A stretch of DNA of 64,000 nt from assembly GCA_002314885.1 (NCBI GenBank), contig DCHT01000014.1, positions 31,742-95,741 of the forward strand, written 5' to 3'. Within the stretch, counting starts at the first letter, position 1. The number at the start of each line of letters is the position of its first letter. The position numbers were made by a program, and so were the translations under genes. Positions 19,135 through 27,516 of the stretch are shown here, in pieces. This stretch comes from Bacteroidales bacterium UBA1745 (lineage in GTDB: Bacteria > Bacteroidota > Bacteroidia > Bacteroidales > UBA932). Under the pieces are notes generated by a model. It did not search any database, was not told the DNA's origin, and saw nothing but the letters and a program-made list of their open reading frames with translations.

Positions 19135-19773
19135 TTGATACACTCGGATAACAGATTACTCTCGACTATAAAGGGACTGACCGCATTGACGGTCAGTCTC
19201 TTAGTCGTTTTATCGTGCAAAGACAAAAAGGTAGGTTCAGGGGAAACTGAATCCCAGCTGAGGCCTATCCAGGCCGTTGACAGTATGTTCGTGGTGCAGA
19301 CCGAGAACGGCAGGGTAGTGTCCAGGATGGAGGCGACTCTGATGGAGCGCTACGAAACGGATTCCCTGTCCTTCGATATGTTCAAGAATGGCTTTGCCGT
19401 GTATTCATACGATGACACAGGCAACCTCGAAACAGTCATTACCGCCGAGACCGCACGTCATTACAAATTCAATGACGGAAAGGAAAAATGGGAGGCCTTC
19501 GGAAACGTTGTGATCAAGAATGTGATCAAGAACGAAACGATGGAAACGGACACTATCTACTGGAACCGAGCTGAGGAAAAAATATATACCGACTGCTACG
19601 TCAAGATGTATTCTCCGGACGGATTTATGCAGGGTTATGGAATGCAGTCGGATGAGCACGCACGCAACTCTATTCTGCTCAAGCCGTTCGACGGTTTCGG
19701 CTATGTGGTGCAGGATAGTACCAAAGTTGTGCTTGATTCGGCCAATTTTATGGGTCCTATACCTAAAAAATAA
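19135..19773 (+). CDS. lptC: LptC-like lipopolysaccharide export lipoprotein
   Basis: LptC-family proteins form part of the periplasmic bridge that moves LPS to the outer membrane. The 212-residue reading begins at a TTG (19135-19137), five bases after the TPR gene; I see no better ATG before the signal sequence. A lipobox VLSC places the lipid Cys at residue 28, unlike E. coli LptC, which is membrane-anchored by a helix. The body has the OstA/LptC-like beta-strand repeat (ITAETARHYKFNDGKEKWEA, then TDTIYWNRAEEKIYTD). The family call rests on this pattern and on context. Confidence 0.8.
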   Translation: MIHSDNRLLSTIKGLTALTVSLLVVLSCKDKKVGSGETESQLRPIQAVDSMFVVQTENGRVVSRMEATLMERYETDSLSFDMFKNGFAVYSYDDTGNLETVITAETARHYKFNDGKEKWEAFGNVVIKNVIKNETMETDTIYWNRAEEKIYTDCYVKMYSPDGFMQGYGMQSDEHARNSILLKPFDGFGYVVQDSTKVVLDSANFMGPIPKK

Positions 19774-19843
19774 TGCCGATTGCCGATTTTTTCTTATCTT
19801 CGCACCCCAATCGTTTATCGAAAAACAAAAAAACTAACACAAT

Positions 19844-21808
19844 ATGGCGGCTTTAGAAACCATCAGAACTAAATTCGGAGTGCTGATCTCTGTGATCATC
19901 GCTCTTTCACTTCTCATTTTCATCCTCGACAACGACACCATTATGAAGTGGTTCAGCGGCGATAACGCAAAGGCTCATCAGGTAGCTGTTATCGACGGTC
20001 AGACCGTTACCATCGAGGAGTTCCAGACAGAAATCGAGTCACTCAAGTCTCTCTACGGCGGTGCTAGCAGCGCTGAGGTGGAGAAGAGCGTAAGGGAGCA
20101 GGCTTGGCAGAGCGTAATCGACAAGTACCTCTTCGTGAAGAACGCAGAGGCTGCAGGCATCAAGGTTGGTACCGCAGAGCTCGTTGACCTTACCTCCGGT
20201 GACCACATCTCTCCTATCATCTCCCAGAACTTCGCTTCTACTGAGGACCTCAGGTCTTTCATCAGCCAGAACGAGGAAGGATGGTCAAACATCCAGGATA
20301 TGATCCGCAACCAGCAGTACTACAACAAGTACAACGCTCTCTTCGTTAACAGCTACGTTGTGAACCCTCTTATGCTCAACAGGGCTATCGAGGAGAACAA
20401 TGTTACCGCTGACGTGGATTTCGTAACCGTTCCTTTCGGTTATGTAGTCGACACCACCGTCAACGTATCTTCTTCAGAGATCAAGAAGTACTACAAGGAG
20501 CACAAGAGATTCTTCAAGCAGCAGGAGTCCCGCGACCTCGAGTATGTTGTCATCGATATCGTTCCTTCACAGAGCGACATCGCTGCAGCAGAAGAGGAGT
20601 TCAATGCTCTTTACGAGGAATTCAGGGCAGCTGAGAACGTGAAGAACTTCCTTCTCAGGAACAGCTCCGAGGAGAACTACACCGGCCGCTGGTACAAGGC
20701 TGGAGAGCTCAACAGCGTTTCAAGGGAGGTCAATGCATACGCTTTCGAAAGCAATGCAGCCATCTCACAGATCATCAAGAACGGTGAGTCTTTCCTTGCA
20801 GCACGCGTCGTTGCTACCGCCAACCGTCCTGAGACCGTTACCGTGAAGATCGTCCCTATGGGCGAGGAGACCACTCTCACCCCTGCAGTCCTCGCTGACC
20901 TCGAGGCTTCCCAGACTCTGGATATGACCCAGGATCAGATGATCGCAGGTACTGACGTGCTCTTCACCACCAGGGTTAACCAGGCAGTCATCATCGAGTC
21001 CGCTATGTATGGCAAGCTCGCTGCAAAGGTTGTTTCCGCTTCTGCTCCTGTCCTTATGAAGCAGGTTGCAGTACTCAAGAGGAGCGCAGTTACCAGCAAT
21101 GAGACCATCTCCGGTTTCTATGCTCAGGCAAACGCAATCACCAGCCGCGCAAACGGCAAGTATGAGAACTTCAAGACTGTCTGCGACACTATGGGTTACT
21201 ATGTACACCCTGCAAACAAGGTTGCAAGAAGCAACGAGAGGTATGGCAACATCGACAATGCACGCGAGGTTACCAACTGGGCATTCAAGGCAAAGAAGGG
21301 TCAGGTTTCCGACATCATCACCATCAACCAGAGGAACTTCGTTGTAGCTGCCCTCACCGGTACTCACAAGGAAGGCTATCAGCCAATCGCTGAGGTTTCC
21401 AGCCAGATCAAGGACGTTCTCTACAATGAGAAGGCCGGCGAGAAGAAGGCTGCTGAGATCAAGGATCAGGTTGCAGGTATGGTTTCCCTCGAGGAGATTG
21501 CTGAGAATCTCGGTACTACCGTAAGTCACAATGACGGCATCGCATTCGCATCTATGGATTCACAGGCTCTCGATCCTGCATTCATCGGTGCAGTGGCATC
21601 TGCTGAGGAAGGTGAGCTCACCGGCCCGGTAGCAGGTTCATACGCTGTATATATCTTCCGTGTAAACAGCCGTGACACCGGCGCTTTCTACACTGAGGAT
21701 GACGCAAAAGCTTATGCTAACCGTATGATGCAGTACTCACTCCAGACCATCCTTCCAGTTATGATGGATGACGCTGACGTGAAGGATAACAGGGCCCGTT
21801 TCTTCTAG
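19844..21808 (+). CDS. PpiD/SurA-like periplasmic folding factor with weak parvulin domain
   Basis: A 654-residue inner-membrane-anchored protein resembling PpiD: one membrane segment at about residues 12-29 (VLISVIIALSLLIFIL), a SurA/PpiD N-terminal chaperone domain (VIDGQTVTIEEFQ, then AWQSVIDKYLFVKNAEAAGI), and a C-terminal part with AFKAKKGQVSDI. The central region, where PpiD homologs carry a parvulin prolyl isomerase, lacks the usual hallmarks (HIL, GGDLG), so it may act only as a chaperone. It is last in the coaX-to-ppiD run and ends at a strong terminator. A poor -7 match (TATCTTCG, 19795-19802) precedes it. Confidence 0.82.
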   Translation: MAALETIRTKFGVLISVIIALSLLIFILDNDTIMKWFSGDNAKAHQVAVIDGQTVTIEEFQTEIESLKSLYGGASSAEVEKSVREQAWQSVIDKYLFVKNAEAAGIKVGTAELVDLTSGDHISPIISQNFASTEDLRSFISQNEEGWSNIQDMIRNQQYYNKYNALFVNSYVVNPLMLNRAIEENNVTADVDFVTVPFGYVVDTTVNVSSSEIKKYYKEHKRFFKQQESRDLEYVVIDIVPSQSDIAAAEEEFNALYEEFRAAENVKNFLLRNSSEENYTGRWYKAGELNSVSREVNAYAFESNAAISQIIKNGESFLAARVVATANRPETVTVKIVPMGEETTLTPAVLADLEASQTLDMTQDQMIAGTDVLFTTRVNQAVIIESAMYGKLAAKVVSASAPVLMKQVAVLKRSAVTSNETISGFYAQANAITSRANGKYENFKTVCDTMGYYVHPANKVARSNERYGNIDNAREVTNWAFKAKKGQVSDIITINQRNFVVAALTGTHKEGYQPIAEVSSQIKDVLYNEKAGEKKAAEIKDQVAGMVSLEEIAENLGTTVSHNDGIAFASMDSQALDPAFIGAVASAEEGELTGPVAGSYAVYIFRVNSRDTGAFYTEDDAKAYANRMMQYSLQTILPVMMDDADVKDNRARFF

Positions 21809-21830
21809 GCCAATAGAACTAAACTAACCA

Positions 21831-21861
21831 AAAAAGGCTGATCTCGAAGATCAGCCTTTTT
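21831..21861. terminator. Bidirectional terminator between ppiD-like gene and ychF
   Basis: A perfect 14-bp stem: 21831-21844 (AAAAAGGCTGATCT) pairs with 21848-21861, with the 3-base loop CGA. A-rich on one side and T-rich on the other, it serves both convergent genes; the ychF stop codon begins at the next base. Confidence 0.92.
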
Positions 21862-22965
21862 TTATACATTGAAGAGAAAATGCATTATGTCGCCATCCTG
21901 GACGATATACTCTTTTCCTTCGATGCCGAGCTTGCCGGCGGCGCGGCAGGCTGATTCTGATTTGAGGGAAACGAAGTCGTCGTATTTGATGACCTCTGCA
22001 CGGATGAAGCCCTTTTCGAAGTCAGTGTGGATGACGCCGGCGGCCTTAGGTGCCTTGTCGCCCTTGCGTATGGTCCACGCGCGGCACTCGTCTGCGCCTG
22101 CTGTGAAGAAGGTCTGGAGACCGAGGAGACTGTATGCGCTCTGGATGAGCCTTACTACGCCCGGTTCTTCGAGTCCCATTTCCTCAAGGAACATCTGCTT
22201 CTCGTCGTAATCTTCGAATTCTGCGATGTCAGATTCGGTCTTTGCGGCCAGTATGAGCACTTCAGCGTCCTCATCCTTCACTGCCTCCCTTACGGCGTCT
22301 ACATAGGCGTTTCCGTTGGCTGCAGAGCCTTCATCCACGTTGCAGACATAGAGTACTGGCTTGTTGGTGAGGAGATAGAGCTCCTTTGCGATCTGCTCTT
22401 CTTCCTGGTTCTCCATCTTGACGGTCCTGCAGGAGAGTCCCTGAACGAGGGCGTCCTTGTAGCGGAGGAGGATTTCGCAGAGTTTCTTGGCAGTCTTGTC
22501 GTTGCCTACCTGAGCCTGCTTCTGAACTTTTGCGAGCCTGTTTTCAACGGTTTCGAGGTCCTTGAGCTGGAGTTCCATATCAATGACTTCCTTGTCGCGC
22601 ACAGGATCTACGCTGCCGTCTACGTGGATGATGTTGCCGTCGTCGAAGCAGCGGAGCACGTGCAGGACTGCGTCGCATTCACGGATGTTTGCGAGGAACT
22701 GGTTGCCGAGTCCTTCACCCCTGCTTGCGCCCTTTACGAGGCCTGCGATGTCGACGATCTCGACGGTGGCAGGAATGGTCCTTTCAGGTTTGCAGATGTC
22801 CGTAAGGACGTCCAGACGCTTGTCGGGCACCATAGTGGAGCCTACGTTTGGCTCGATGGTGCAGAAAGGGAAGTTGGCGCTCTGCGCCTTGGATGAACTT
22901 ATACAGTTGAAGAGGGTGGACTTACCTACGTTCGGGAGTCCTACGATTCCGCATTTAAGTGACAT
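21862..22965 (-). CDS. ychF: Redox-regulated ATPase YchF (Obg-like)
   Basis: Obg-family P-loop protein that prefers ATP, binds ribosomes and affects stress responses. I use the ATG at 22963-22965 ([17 protein letters not shown]), giving 367 residues, the family norm. Upstream Met codons in the same frame precede the candidate -7 element. Seen: G1 GLPNVGKST (residues 8-16), switch region [13 protein letters not shown]3 [19 protein letters not shown], and the C-terminal TGS domain with LQTFFTAG and ACRAAGKLG. It is monocistronic between a terminator and a divergent gene. Confidence 0.97.
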   Translation of the reverse strand: MSLKCGIVGLPNVGKSTLFNCISSSKAQSANFPFCTIEPNVGSTMVPDKRLDVLTDICKPERTIPATVEIVDIAGLVKGASRGEGLGNQFLANIRECDAVLHVLRCFDDGNIIHVDGSVDPVRDKEVIDMELQLKDLETVENRLAKVQKQAQVGNDKTAKKLCEILLRYKDALVQGLSCRTVKMENQEEEQIAKELYLLTNKPVLYVCNVDEGSAANGNAYVDAVREAVKDEDAEVLILAAKTESDIAEFEDYDEKQMFLEEMGLEEPGVVRLIQSAYSLLGLQTFFTAGADECRAWTIRKGDKAPKAAGVIHTDFEKGFIRAEVIKYDDFVSLKSESACRAAGKLGIEGKEYIVQDGDIMHFLFNV

Positions 22966-22993
22966 TTCTGATAAATTGTATGTTAATACGCGG

Positions 22994-23001
22994 CAAAGAT
23001 A
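22994..23001 (-). promoter_or_regulatory. Candidate -7 element for ychF
   Basis: Minus-strand TATCTTTG matches TAnnTTTG exactly, about 29 bases before the chosen ychF ATG. The -33 box is unclear. Confidence 0.45.
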
Positions 23002-23034
23002 CCATTTATCAGTCAAATTCCGTAATTTGGTGCT

Positions 23035-23952
23035 ATGAAAAGATATGTGCTGGTGATTGTGGGGATTTTTCTGGCCGTCTTTGGTGCTTCTGCACAGCAG
23101 GATTCCTTGCTGGTGCTTTTCTGGAATGTCGAAAACTTCTATGACTACAAGGTCAATGCGGATCGTGGATGGTCCGCCAGGCGCTTCTATGCCAAGGTCG
23201 GAGCAGTCACCAAGACCCTGCTCTGGTCGGCGGATCAGCTGGGGCAGCTGCCCGATGCCGTGGGCTTTGCGGAACTCGAAGACGCATACGTGCTGAAGCA
23301 GTTGTGCTACTCTGATGAACTGCGGAAATATGGCTACTCATACATCCATTTTGACTCTCCGGATCCCAGGGGAATAGATGTGGGTCTGCTCTATCGCAAG
23401 AGCCGCTTGAAGCCTGTTTCCGCCCGTCCGGTACGTATAGCCGAATTCCGCACCAGAGATATTCTCGTGGCCGATTTTGAGACTACCAGCGGCGACACTT
23501 TGCACCTGATTGTCAATCATCATCCGTCCAAATATGGAGGCGCCGGAACCGACGACCGACGCAAGGTCGCGATGCGCGTCCTGAAGGGTATATGCGACTC
23601 GCTTTCAACGTCGGGAACTTGTCGCCGTACCGTAGCAGTCGGGGATTTCAACGACACTCCGGACGGCGGTGCATTTCCTATCATCAAAGGCGTTCTGGAC
23701 AATCTGGCGGAGGTTCCGTTCAATAGGGGAGAGGGCACTATACGCTATGACGGAAAATGGGAACTGATCGATATGATAATGGTGTCGGACGACTTGTCTG
23801 ATACCGAAATGAAGATACTTTATCCCCCGTTTCTGATGACCAGGGATACCGCACATTCGGGGGAGAAACCCCTCCGAACTTATTCGGGTCCGCGCTATCT
23901 GGGAGGCGTCAGCGACCATTTGCCAGTAGCAGCTAAATTGTATATAAAATAA
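23035..23952 (+). CDS. Secreted endonuclease/exonuclease/phosphatase-fold hydrolase
   Basis: A 305-residue EEP-superfamily metal-dependent phosphodiesterase. It has a signal peptide (cleavage near ASAQQ) and the fold's catalytic set: FWNVENF (Asn), FAELED (Glu), NHHPSKYGG (His), GDFNDTPD (Asp/Asn) and the terminal SDHLPV (Asp-His). It is therefore probably periplasmic or exported and cleaves a phosphodiester or phosphomonoester; nucleic acid, sugar phosphate or lipid substrates are all possible. It is divergent from ychF and followed by galK with its own promoter. Confidence 0.88.
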   Translation: MKRYVLVIVGIFLAVFGASAQQDSLLVLFWNVENFYDYKVNADRGWSARRFYAKVGAVTKTLLWSADQLGQLPDAVGFAELEDAYVLKQLCYSDELRKYGYSYIHFDSPDPRGIDVGLLYRKSRLKPVSARPVRIAEFRTRDILVADFETTSGDTLHLIVNHHPSKYGGAGTDDRRKVAMRVLKGICDSLSTSGTCRRTVAVGDFNDTPDGGAFPIIKGVLDNLAEVPFNRGEGTIRYDGKWELIDMIMVSDDLSDTEMKILYPPFLMTRDTAHSGEKPLRTYSGPRYLGGVSDHLPVAAKLYIK

Positions 23953-23966
23953 AATTTATATCTTTG
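23937..23966 (+). promoter_or_regulatory. Candidate galK promoter
   Basis: ATTG at 23937-23940, 18 bases, then TATCTTTG at 23959-23966, an exact -7 consensus. Transcription would start around 23973, giving a leader of about 55 bases. Confidence 0.6.
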
Positions 23967-24027
23967 AGGGATTTCGTACGTGTGCGAAATAGCTTTAAGG
24001 CGACAAATACTAATAATTAACAATAAA

Positions 24028-25173
24028 ATGAAAACCAGAATCGCTGAGAAATTCAGCACCCTCTTTGCTACCGAAGGCGAGTTCTTCGCTTCCGCAGGCC
24101 GTATCAACCTCATTGGTGAACATACTGACTACAATGGTGGATATGTATTCCCAGGCGCAATCGACAAAGGCATTATGGCCGAGATTGCACTTAACGGAAC
24201 CGACAAGGTTCGCGCATTCTCCCTTGATATGGATGAATATGTCGAATTCGGCCTCAACGAAGAGGATAAGCCTCACCAGAGCTGGGCTTGCTACATCTTC
24301 GGCGTCTGCCGCGAGACTATCAAGCGCGGTGGAAAGGTTGCTGGTTTCAACACCGTATTCGCAGGTGACGTTCCGCTTGGCGCAGGCCTTTCTTCATCAG
24401 CAGCCCTTGAGAGCACCTTCGCATACGCAATCAATGAACTGAACGCCAATGGCATCGACAAGTTCGAACTCGCCAAGATCGGTCAGAGCACCGAGCACAA
24501 CTACTGCGGCGTGAAGTGCGGTATTATGGATCAGTTCGCTTCCTGCTTCGGCAAGGAGGGCAGCCTCATCCGTCTCAACTGCAAGACCCTCGAGTACAAG
24601 TACTTCCCATTCAATCCGGAAGGTTACAGGCTCGTCCTCGTGGATTCCTGCGTAAAGCACGAACTCGCATCTTCAGCATACAACAAGCGCCGTCAGTCCT
24701 GCGAGAATGCAGCTGCTGCCATCAGGAAGAACCATCCTGAGGTAGAGTTCCTCAGTGACGCAAAGAGGCTCTGGCTCGACGAGGTTCGCGAAGAGATCCC
24801 ACAGGAGGACTTCCTCCGTGCAGAATACGTCATCGGTGAGGTACAGAGGGTACTTGACGTCTGCGACGCCCTCGAGCGCGGCGACTATGAGACTGTAGGT
24901 GAGATGATGTATCAGACTCACTTCGGACTCAGCAAGCTCTATGAGGTTTCCTGCGAAGAGCTCGACTTCCTCAACAAGCTCGCACGCAAGATGGATGTCA
25001 CTGGTTCACGCGTAATGGGCGGCGGCTTCGGCGGTTGCACCATCAACCTCGTGAAGGCTGAGCTCTATCAGGATTTCGTTGACACCGCTATCCAGAAGTT
25101 CACCGAGCGCTTCGGTCACGCTCCAAAGATCTACGACGTTGTAATTTCCGACGGAGCACGCAAGCTTCAGTAA
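24028..25173 (+). CDS. galK: Galactokinase
   Basis: GHMP kinase that phosphorylates galactose at C1 in the Leloir pathway. I use the ATG at 24028 (MKTRIAEKF, 381 residues); an in-frame upstream extension would begin almost at the predicted transcription start. Seen: the galactokinase signature GRINLIGEHTDYNGG at residues 24-38, the ATP loop GDVPLGAGLSSSAALE at about 113-128, and the third GHMP motif GSRVMGGGFGG near the C-terminus. galM, the mutarotase of the same pathway, is at 37372 in another operon. The CpXC gene follows after three bases. Confidence 0.97.
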   Translation: MKTRIAEKFSTLFATEGEFFASAGRINLIGEHTDYNGGYVFPGAIDKGIMAEIALNGTDKVRAFSLDMDEYVEFGLNEEDKPHQSWACYIFGVCRETIKRGGKVAGFNTVFAGDVPLGAGLSSSAALESTFAYAINELNANGIDKFELAKIGQSTEHNYCGVKCGIMDQFASCFGKEGSLIRLNCKTLEYKYFPFNPEGYRLVLVDSCVKHELASSAYNKRRQSCENAAAAIRKNHPEVEFLSDAKRLWLDEVREEIPQEDFLRAEYVIGEVQRVLDVCDALERGDYETVGEMMYQTHFGLSKLYEVSCEELDFLNKLARKMDVTGSRVMGGGFGGCTINLVKAELYQDFVDTAIQKFTERFGHAPKIYDVVISDGARKLQ

Positions 25174-25176
25174 TAT

Positions 25177-25836
25177 ATGTCTATAGTAAAGGAAACCGAA
25201 GTCCGTTGCTCCAAGTGCGGAGCTGCCCACTCGTTCAAGGTTTACCGCAGCATCAATGTTGCGGAGAACCCTGAATTGAAGGACAGCGTGAAGGACGGTT
25301 CCATCTTTGTCTGGGAATGTCCCGACTGCGGTCAGAAGAACCTCGCCAAATACGAGACCCTCTACCACGATCCGGCATCCAAGACTATGATCTGGCTGCT
25401 GCCTACGGGCAATGTCCAGGCTTCAGAGATGGCTGCCATCACCAACCACACCAAGGCTATGGGCGGATATCGTCTGCGTCGTGTGAGCGACATCGGTTCC
25501 CTTATGGAGAAACTGCTTATTTTCGAGGCCGGTCTGGATGACGTGGTGGTCGAGATGTGCAAGTATGTGACCAAGGCCGAAATGGCCGCCAAGGCGGGAG
25601 AAGAGAGGGCTCAGGAGATAATCTCGATGCCTATGCACTTCTACCGCGTCGGCGAACACGAGGGTCAGAAATACTTCACCCTGTCCTTCCCGGACAATGG
25701 GAAGATGGTCGGCTGCAACATCGGCTACAACGTCTATGAGGACTGCCTCGGAATATTGAGCCGAAATCCATCGATAACACCGGAGGAGGGTTTCGCAAAG
25801 GTGGATTCCGAATGGCTCCTCTCCATAATGCAGTAA
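25177..25836 (+). CDS. CpXC-domain protein, function unknown
   Basis: A 219-residue cytoplasmic protein whose N-terminal part is a CpXC-type zinc-ribbon-like domain: RCSKCGAAH at about residues 10-18 pairs with ECPDCGQKN at about 47-55. The rest (about 80-219) is a mixed helical and strand region without a motif I recognise. It begins three bases after galK stops, so it shares the galK transcript, but no role in galactose metabolism is evident. CpXC proteins have no established biochemical function. Confidence 0.82.
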   Translation: MSIVKETEVRCSKCGAAHSFKVYRSINVAENPELKDSVKDGSIFVWECPDCGQKNLAKYETLYHDPASKTMIWLLPTGNVQASEMAAITNHTKAMGGYRLRRVSDIGSLMEKLLIFEAGLDDVVVEMCKYVTKAEMAAKAGEERAQEIISMPMHFYRVGEHEGQKYFTLSFPDNGKMVGCNIGYNVYEDCLGILSRNPSITPEEGFAKVDSEWLLSIMQ

Positions 25837-25878
25837 AACTTCAATCAATAATACATTAACCCAAACAACTTAAACAAA

Positions 25879-27216
25879 ATGAGTACTAAAGCAAAGAAAC
25901 TTCTCTCAGAAGACTGGATGGCCTGCTGGCTTGGCTTCATCGTCATAGCCATTGCTGCCCTCGCAGTTCTCACTGGTTGGTTTGATTTCTCAGCCCTCAA
26001 GTTCTCCACTTGGAAGGTGGCTGCTGCCGAGAATGGCGGCAACCCTGCATCCCTGATTGACCAGATCAAGGTATGGCCTTTCTGGGCTAAGCTCATCCGC
26101 ACCGTCCTCGTGATCGGTATCCTCTTCGCAGGCGCTGTGAAGATCCAGGGTGGAAAGCTCAAGGAATATGTCCCTGCTTTCCTCGCTCTCTTCGCAATCG
26201 CCCTCGTAGTTCGTCTCATCAGTGCTGAGTTCACCCTCAACCGCTATCTCGAGTGGGCATTCTGGGCTCTCCTCGTGGGTCTCCTCATCTCCAATACGGT
26301 GGGAGTTCCTCAGTGGCTCAGGCCTGCCATCAAGACCGAGTTCTACATCAAGACAGGTCTCGTGATAATGGGCTTCAGCGTGCTCTTCAGCAACATCGCC
26401 AAGTTCGGTCTCTACGGCCTTGGAATCGCTTGGATCGTGACTCCTGTAGTCATCATCTTTATGTGGTGGTTCGGAACCAAGGTGCTCAAGATGGACAACA
26501 AGCCTATGGTCATCACTCTTGCTGCCGCAACCAGCGTCTGCGGTACTTCTGCAGCCATCGCTACCGGTGCAGCTTCAAACTGCAAGAAGACCGACCTCAC
26601 TATGGCCGTTTCCATTTCCATCATCTTCACCGTCCTTATGATGGTGTTCGAGCCTATGATCATCAAGTGGTGCGGAATGACTCCGATTATGGGTGGTTCC
26701 CTCATCGGTGGTACTGTTGACAGCACAGGTGCAGTAGTAGTTGCAGGTACCGCTCTCGGCCCTGAGGCTCAGACTGCAGCCGTTCTCGTGAAGTCCATCC
26801 AGAACATCCTCATCGGCTTCATCGCCTTCTTCGTGGCTCTCTTCTTCGCTACTCGCGTGGACAAGACCGGAACTTCAAAGGTCGGTGCAATCGAGATCTG
26901 GAACCGCTTCCCTAAGTTCGTCATAGGTTTCTTCGTAGCATCCCTCATCGCTTCCTTCATCGTGCTCCCTCTCTGTGGTTCCGATCAGGTTGGCGCTATC
27001 AACAAGGTGCTCGATCAGTATAAGAACTGGTGCTTCGTCCTCGCTTTCACCAGCATAGGACTCGACACCAACTTCAAGGAAATCTGGAAGCAGATGCAGG
27101 GTGGAAAGGTACTCTGGCTCTATGTAGTAGGTCAGGTATTCAACATCCTCCTCACCCTCTTCGCCGTTTGGTTCCTCCTCTCAGGCGTTGTGTTCCCTGT
27201 TCCACAGCTCAACTAA
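25879..27216 (+). CDS. YeiH/UPF0324-family membrane transporter (putative sulfate exporter)
   Basis: A 445-residue polytopic protein with about 11-12 membrane segments of the UPF0324 (YeiH) family, which has been linked to sulfate or sulfonate export. Typical stretches: LISNTVGVPQWLRPAIKTEF, TGLVIMGFSVLFSNI, AAATSVCGTSAAIA, and GGTVDSTGAVVVAGTALG. It is longer than usual (about 340-350) because of an added N-terminal segment with two membrane helices flanking a soluble loop (residues about 40-75). A small membrane protein begins at the base after its stop codon. Confidence 0.9.
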   Translation: MSTKAKKLLSEDWMACWLGFIVIAIAALAVLTGWFDFSALKFSTWKVAAAENGGNPASLIDQIKVWPFWAKLIRTVLVIGILFAGAVKIQGGKLKEYVPAFLALFAIALVVRLISAEFTLNRYLEWAFWALLVGLLISNTVGVPQWLRPAIKTEFYIKTGLVIMGFSVLFSNIAKFGLYGLGIAWIVTPVVIIFMWWFGTKVLKMDNKPMVITLAAATSVCGTSAAIATGAASNCKKTDLTMAVSISIIFTVLMMVFEPMIIKWCGMTPIMGGSLIGGTVDSTGAVVVAGTALGPEAQTAAVLVKSIQNILIGFIAFFVALFFATRVDKTGTSKVGAIEIWNRFPKFVIGFFVASLIASFIVLPLCGSDQVGAINKVLDQYKNWCFVLAFTSIGLDTNFKEIWKQMQGGKVLWLYVVGQVFNILLTLFAVWFLLSGVVFPVPQLN

Positions 27217-27516
27217 TTGAAGCGTAAAGCCAATATAATATTCAAGGTGGTGACCGCCGTCGTTGCAGTCACCACCTTAATTATTGCTGTCTATATTATG
27301 CTGAACGGCCTGGGCCTTGTGCCTGAACTGGACTTCGGGGCCGGAGCATATTACTATGCTGACATTCCCGATTTCGAGAAATATGTCAGAACAGATTCAT
27401 ACGAGTCCAAACTGCCTGTATGGCTGGCCATAATATTATTCCTGGCCTGGGGAGCGCTAATGTGGCTCCTCTGGAACTGGGTGGACAGCCGGGGCGATAA
27501 AAAGAAGAAAGACTAG
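27217..27516 (+). CDS. Small two-helix membrane protein coupled to the YeiH-type gene
   Basis: 99 residues starting from TTG (27217-27219) immediately after the TAA of the transporter gene, so translation is probably by reinitiation. Two membrane segments (about residues 8-30 and 66-88) flank an acidic Tyr-rich loop (FGAGAYYYADIPDFEKY), and the tail is lysine-rich. I do not recognise the family. The tight linkage suggests an accessory subunit of the transporter. Its stop overlaps the stop of the convergent 1019-residue gene by three bases of shared CTAG. Confidence 0.65.
   Translation: MKRKANIIFKVVTAVVAVTTLIIAVYIMLNGLGLVPELDFGAGAYYYADIPDFEKYVRTDSYESKLPVWLAIILFLAWGALMWLLWNWVDSRGDKKKKD

Noticed and set aside
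22027..22896. A 289-residue plus-strand open frame opposite ychF
   Set aside because: Shadow of the conserved YchF coding sequence with no recognisable protein features.
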